Below, in pieces: positions 23,531-24,339 of a stretch of DNA of 24,339 nucleotides. This DNA comes from JBGPBY01 sp041481485. Its GTDB lineage: Bacteria > Acidobacteriota > Terriglobia > 20CM-2-55-15. The stretch is taken from assembly GCA_041481485.1 (NCBI GenBank), contig JBGPBY010000031.1:1-24339 (forward strand), in the 5' to 3' direction. Every line of letters begins with the position of its first letter. Position 1 is the first letter of the stretch. The notes below the pieces were generated by a model. It was not told where the DNA came from. It saw nothing but the letters and a program-made list of their open reading frames with translations, and ran no database searches. The translations under genes were made by a program, and so were the position numbers.

Positions 23531-24322
23531 CTAAGTGCGTTTCCAGCTGGTCAGCGTATTGCCGCTGCCTGGAAGAGATTCAAAGCCGGCTGGCGTCTTG
23601 CCGCCTGGCGCGGACATGCAGATCGTCAGCACATCGTCCTGAATCGTATAAATCCCGTTCTGTGTTTTCCCTTTAGAGGGGCCGGCGGTGAGAACATATC
23701 TGACCTTCTTTGGCGACTGAGACGTTTCGAGAACAAACTCGCACTGGAGCATGGTTTGCGGTCCCGCCTTGACGATAGTCACGTTTCCCTTTGTTGTCCG
23801 TCGCACCCATTTGGTTTCGGTTTGCGGCATGGTGTTACCGTCGAAAGTTCCTGAAATCATCTGCCAGTCTCCTTCGAACTCTGTGACGGGTTCAGCCTGT
23901 ATCTGTGAAGAGGCGAGGGTTGGTTTCGCAGATTTCCTGTTGGAAGCAGCAGGCTTCACGCCGCGGTGAAGCGTTTCTACGGCAAACCCGCTGCCGGGTG
24001 GTGATACGAAATCTTCAGGCCGCACATTGCCGCGCGTGGCGATACACATTTTCCAGATATCGCCCTTGAGTTCGTAGATACAGAGATTCGTATTCCCCTT
24101 TTCAGGTCCAGCATCGAACCTGATGGTGAGGTGGCTGGGACTCTGAGATGGATCGAGTTCGATCGTGCCTTCGTAATCTGCTCCCATTCCCTGGGACACA
24201 AACCGGTTCTTTTTGACGACAGCGCGGGCGCCATTCAGAAGGGACTCCGGCATCGTTTGTCCCTCGACGACTAGTTCGGCGACGGACCACGTTCCCTGGA
24301 GCAACTCGAGATCGTCTTTCAT
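23531..24322 (-). CDS. Protein with two tandem TIGR03067 domains
   Basis: The 263 residues contain an internal duplication. Copy 1 is about 6-120 (LQGTWSVAELVVEGQTMPES, then AGPEKGNTNLCIYELKGDIWKMCIA and PPGSGFAVETLHR). Copy 2 is about 148-262 (FEGDWQMISGTFDGNTMPQT, then AGPSKGKTQNGIYTIQDDVLTICMS and LPGSGNTLTSWKR). The repeat matches TIGR03067, a lipocalin-like beta domain of unknown function first noted in planctomycetes. A basic/Ala linker (121-147) joins them. No signal peptide is seen, so it appears cytoplasmic, which is unusual as many relatives are exported. The start is ATG 24322, directly preceded by an in-frame TAA, with no clear ribosome site. Role unknown. The REP pair lies just after its stop. 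Confidence 0.8.
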   Translation of the reverse strand: MKDDLELLQGTWSVAELVVEGQTMPESLLNGARAVVKKNRFVSQGMGADYEGTIELDPSQSPSHLTIRFDAGPEKGNTNLCIYELKGDIWKMCIATRGNVRPEDFVSPPGSGFAVETLHRGVKPAASNRKSAKPTLASSQIQAEPVTEFEGDWQMISGTFDGNTMPQTETKWVRRTTKGNVTIVKAGPQTMLQCEFVLETSQSPKKVRYVLTAGPSKGKTQNGIYTIQDDVLTICMSAPGGKTPAGFESLPGSGNTLTSWKRT

Positions 24323-24339
24323 TTAGCGCGGAGAAATAA

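Noticed and set aside
23284..23676. A 130-codon open frame on the plus strand
   Set aside because: It runs across the repeat pair and opposite the TIGR03067 gene end. The minus-strand readings explain the region better.

Overview
The window reads as a chromosomal segment of a Gram-negative bacterium, most likely an acidobacterium. This is inference, resting on gene content: a GWxTD-domain secreted protein, a carboxypeptidase-regulatory/beta-barrel outer-membrane protein, a TPR-CHAT protein beside an ECF-type sigma factor, a bS21 protein of the 'ALRRFKRKVQQEDIIKEVK' type, and a TIGR03067 protein. No tRNA, rRNA, CRISPR array, transposase or phage gene was seen.

Left part (1-7525, all minus strand). 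One tightly packed run reads leftwards: a small two-helix membrane protein, an ECF-like sigma factor, a soluble zinc-finger anti-sigma-like protein, a 944-residue TPR-CHAT (caspase-like) protein, the large subunit of a methylmalonyl-CoA mutase, and two ABC ATPases (DppD-like and a DppF-like one cut by the window edge). The last genes overlap by a few bases. The sigma/anti-sigma/CHAT trio is the strongest candidate for a little-described system: a transcription switch packaged with a putative protease whose His and Cys are intact.

Middle part (7526-18397). An intergenic region carries a promoter for a small unknown protein (TTG start), convergent with a two-gene unit: an eight-cysteine zinc-binding-like protein and a GT9 heptosyltransferase-like enzyme. 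The ribosomal protein bS21 gene is divergent from these and ends at a hairpin shared with phosphotransacetylase. A five-gene minus-strand operon then starts from a near-consensus promoter at 18370-18397: GWxTD protein, barrel protein, PDZ-7TM-GAF-PAS histidine kinase, sigma-54 response regulator, and Pta. The kinase frame runs well upstream of its first ATG, through a PDZ domain and a membrane anchor, but has no ATG/GTG/TTG there.

Right part (18398-24339). serS and a zinc-ribbon membrane protein are on the plus strand and end at a long hairpin. groEL, on the minus strand, has a CIRCE operator and promoter but no groES beside it. Upstream of it is an HD-domain protein. The stretch 22762-23530 holds no intact gene: it has a palindrome cluster, a broken gene with an in-frame TAA, and a pair of REP-like palindromes. 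The last gene is a tandem TIGR03067 protein.
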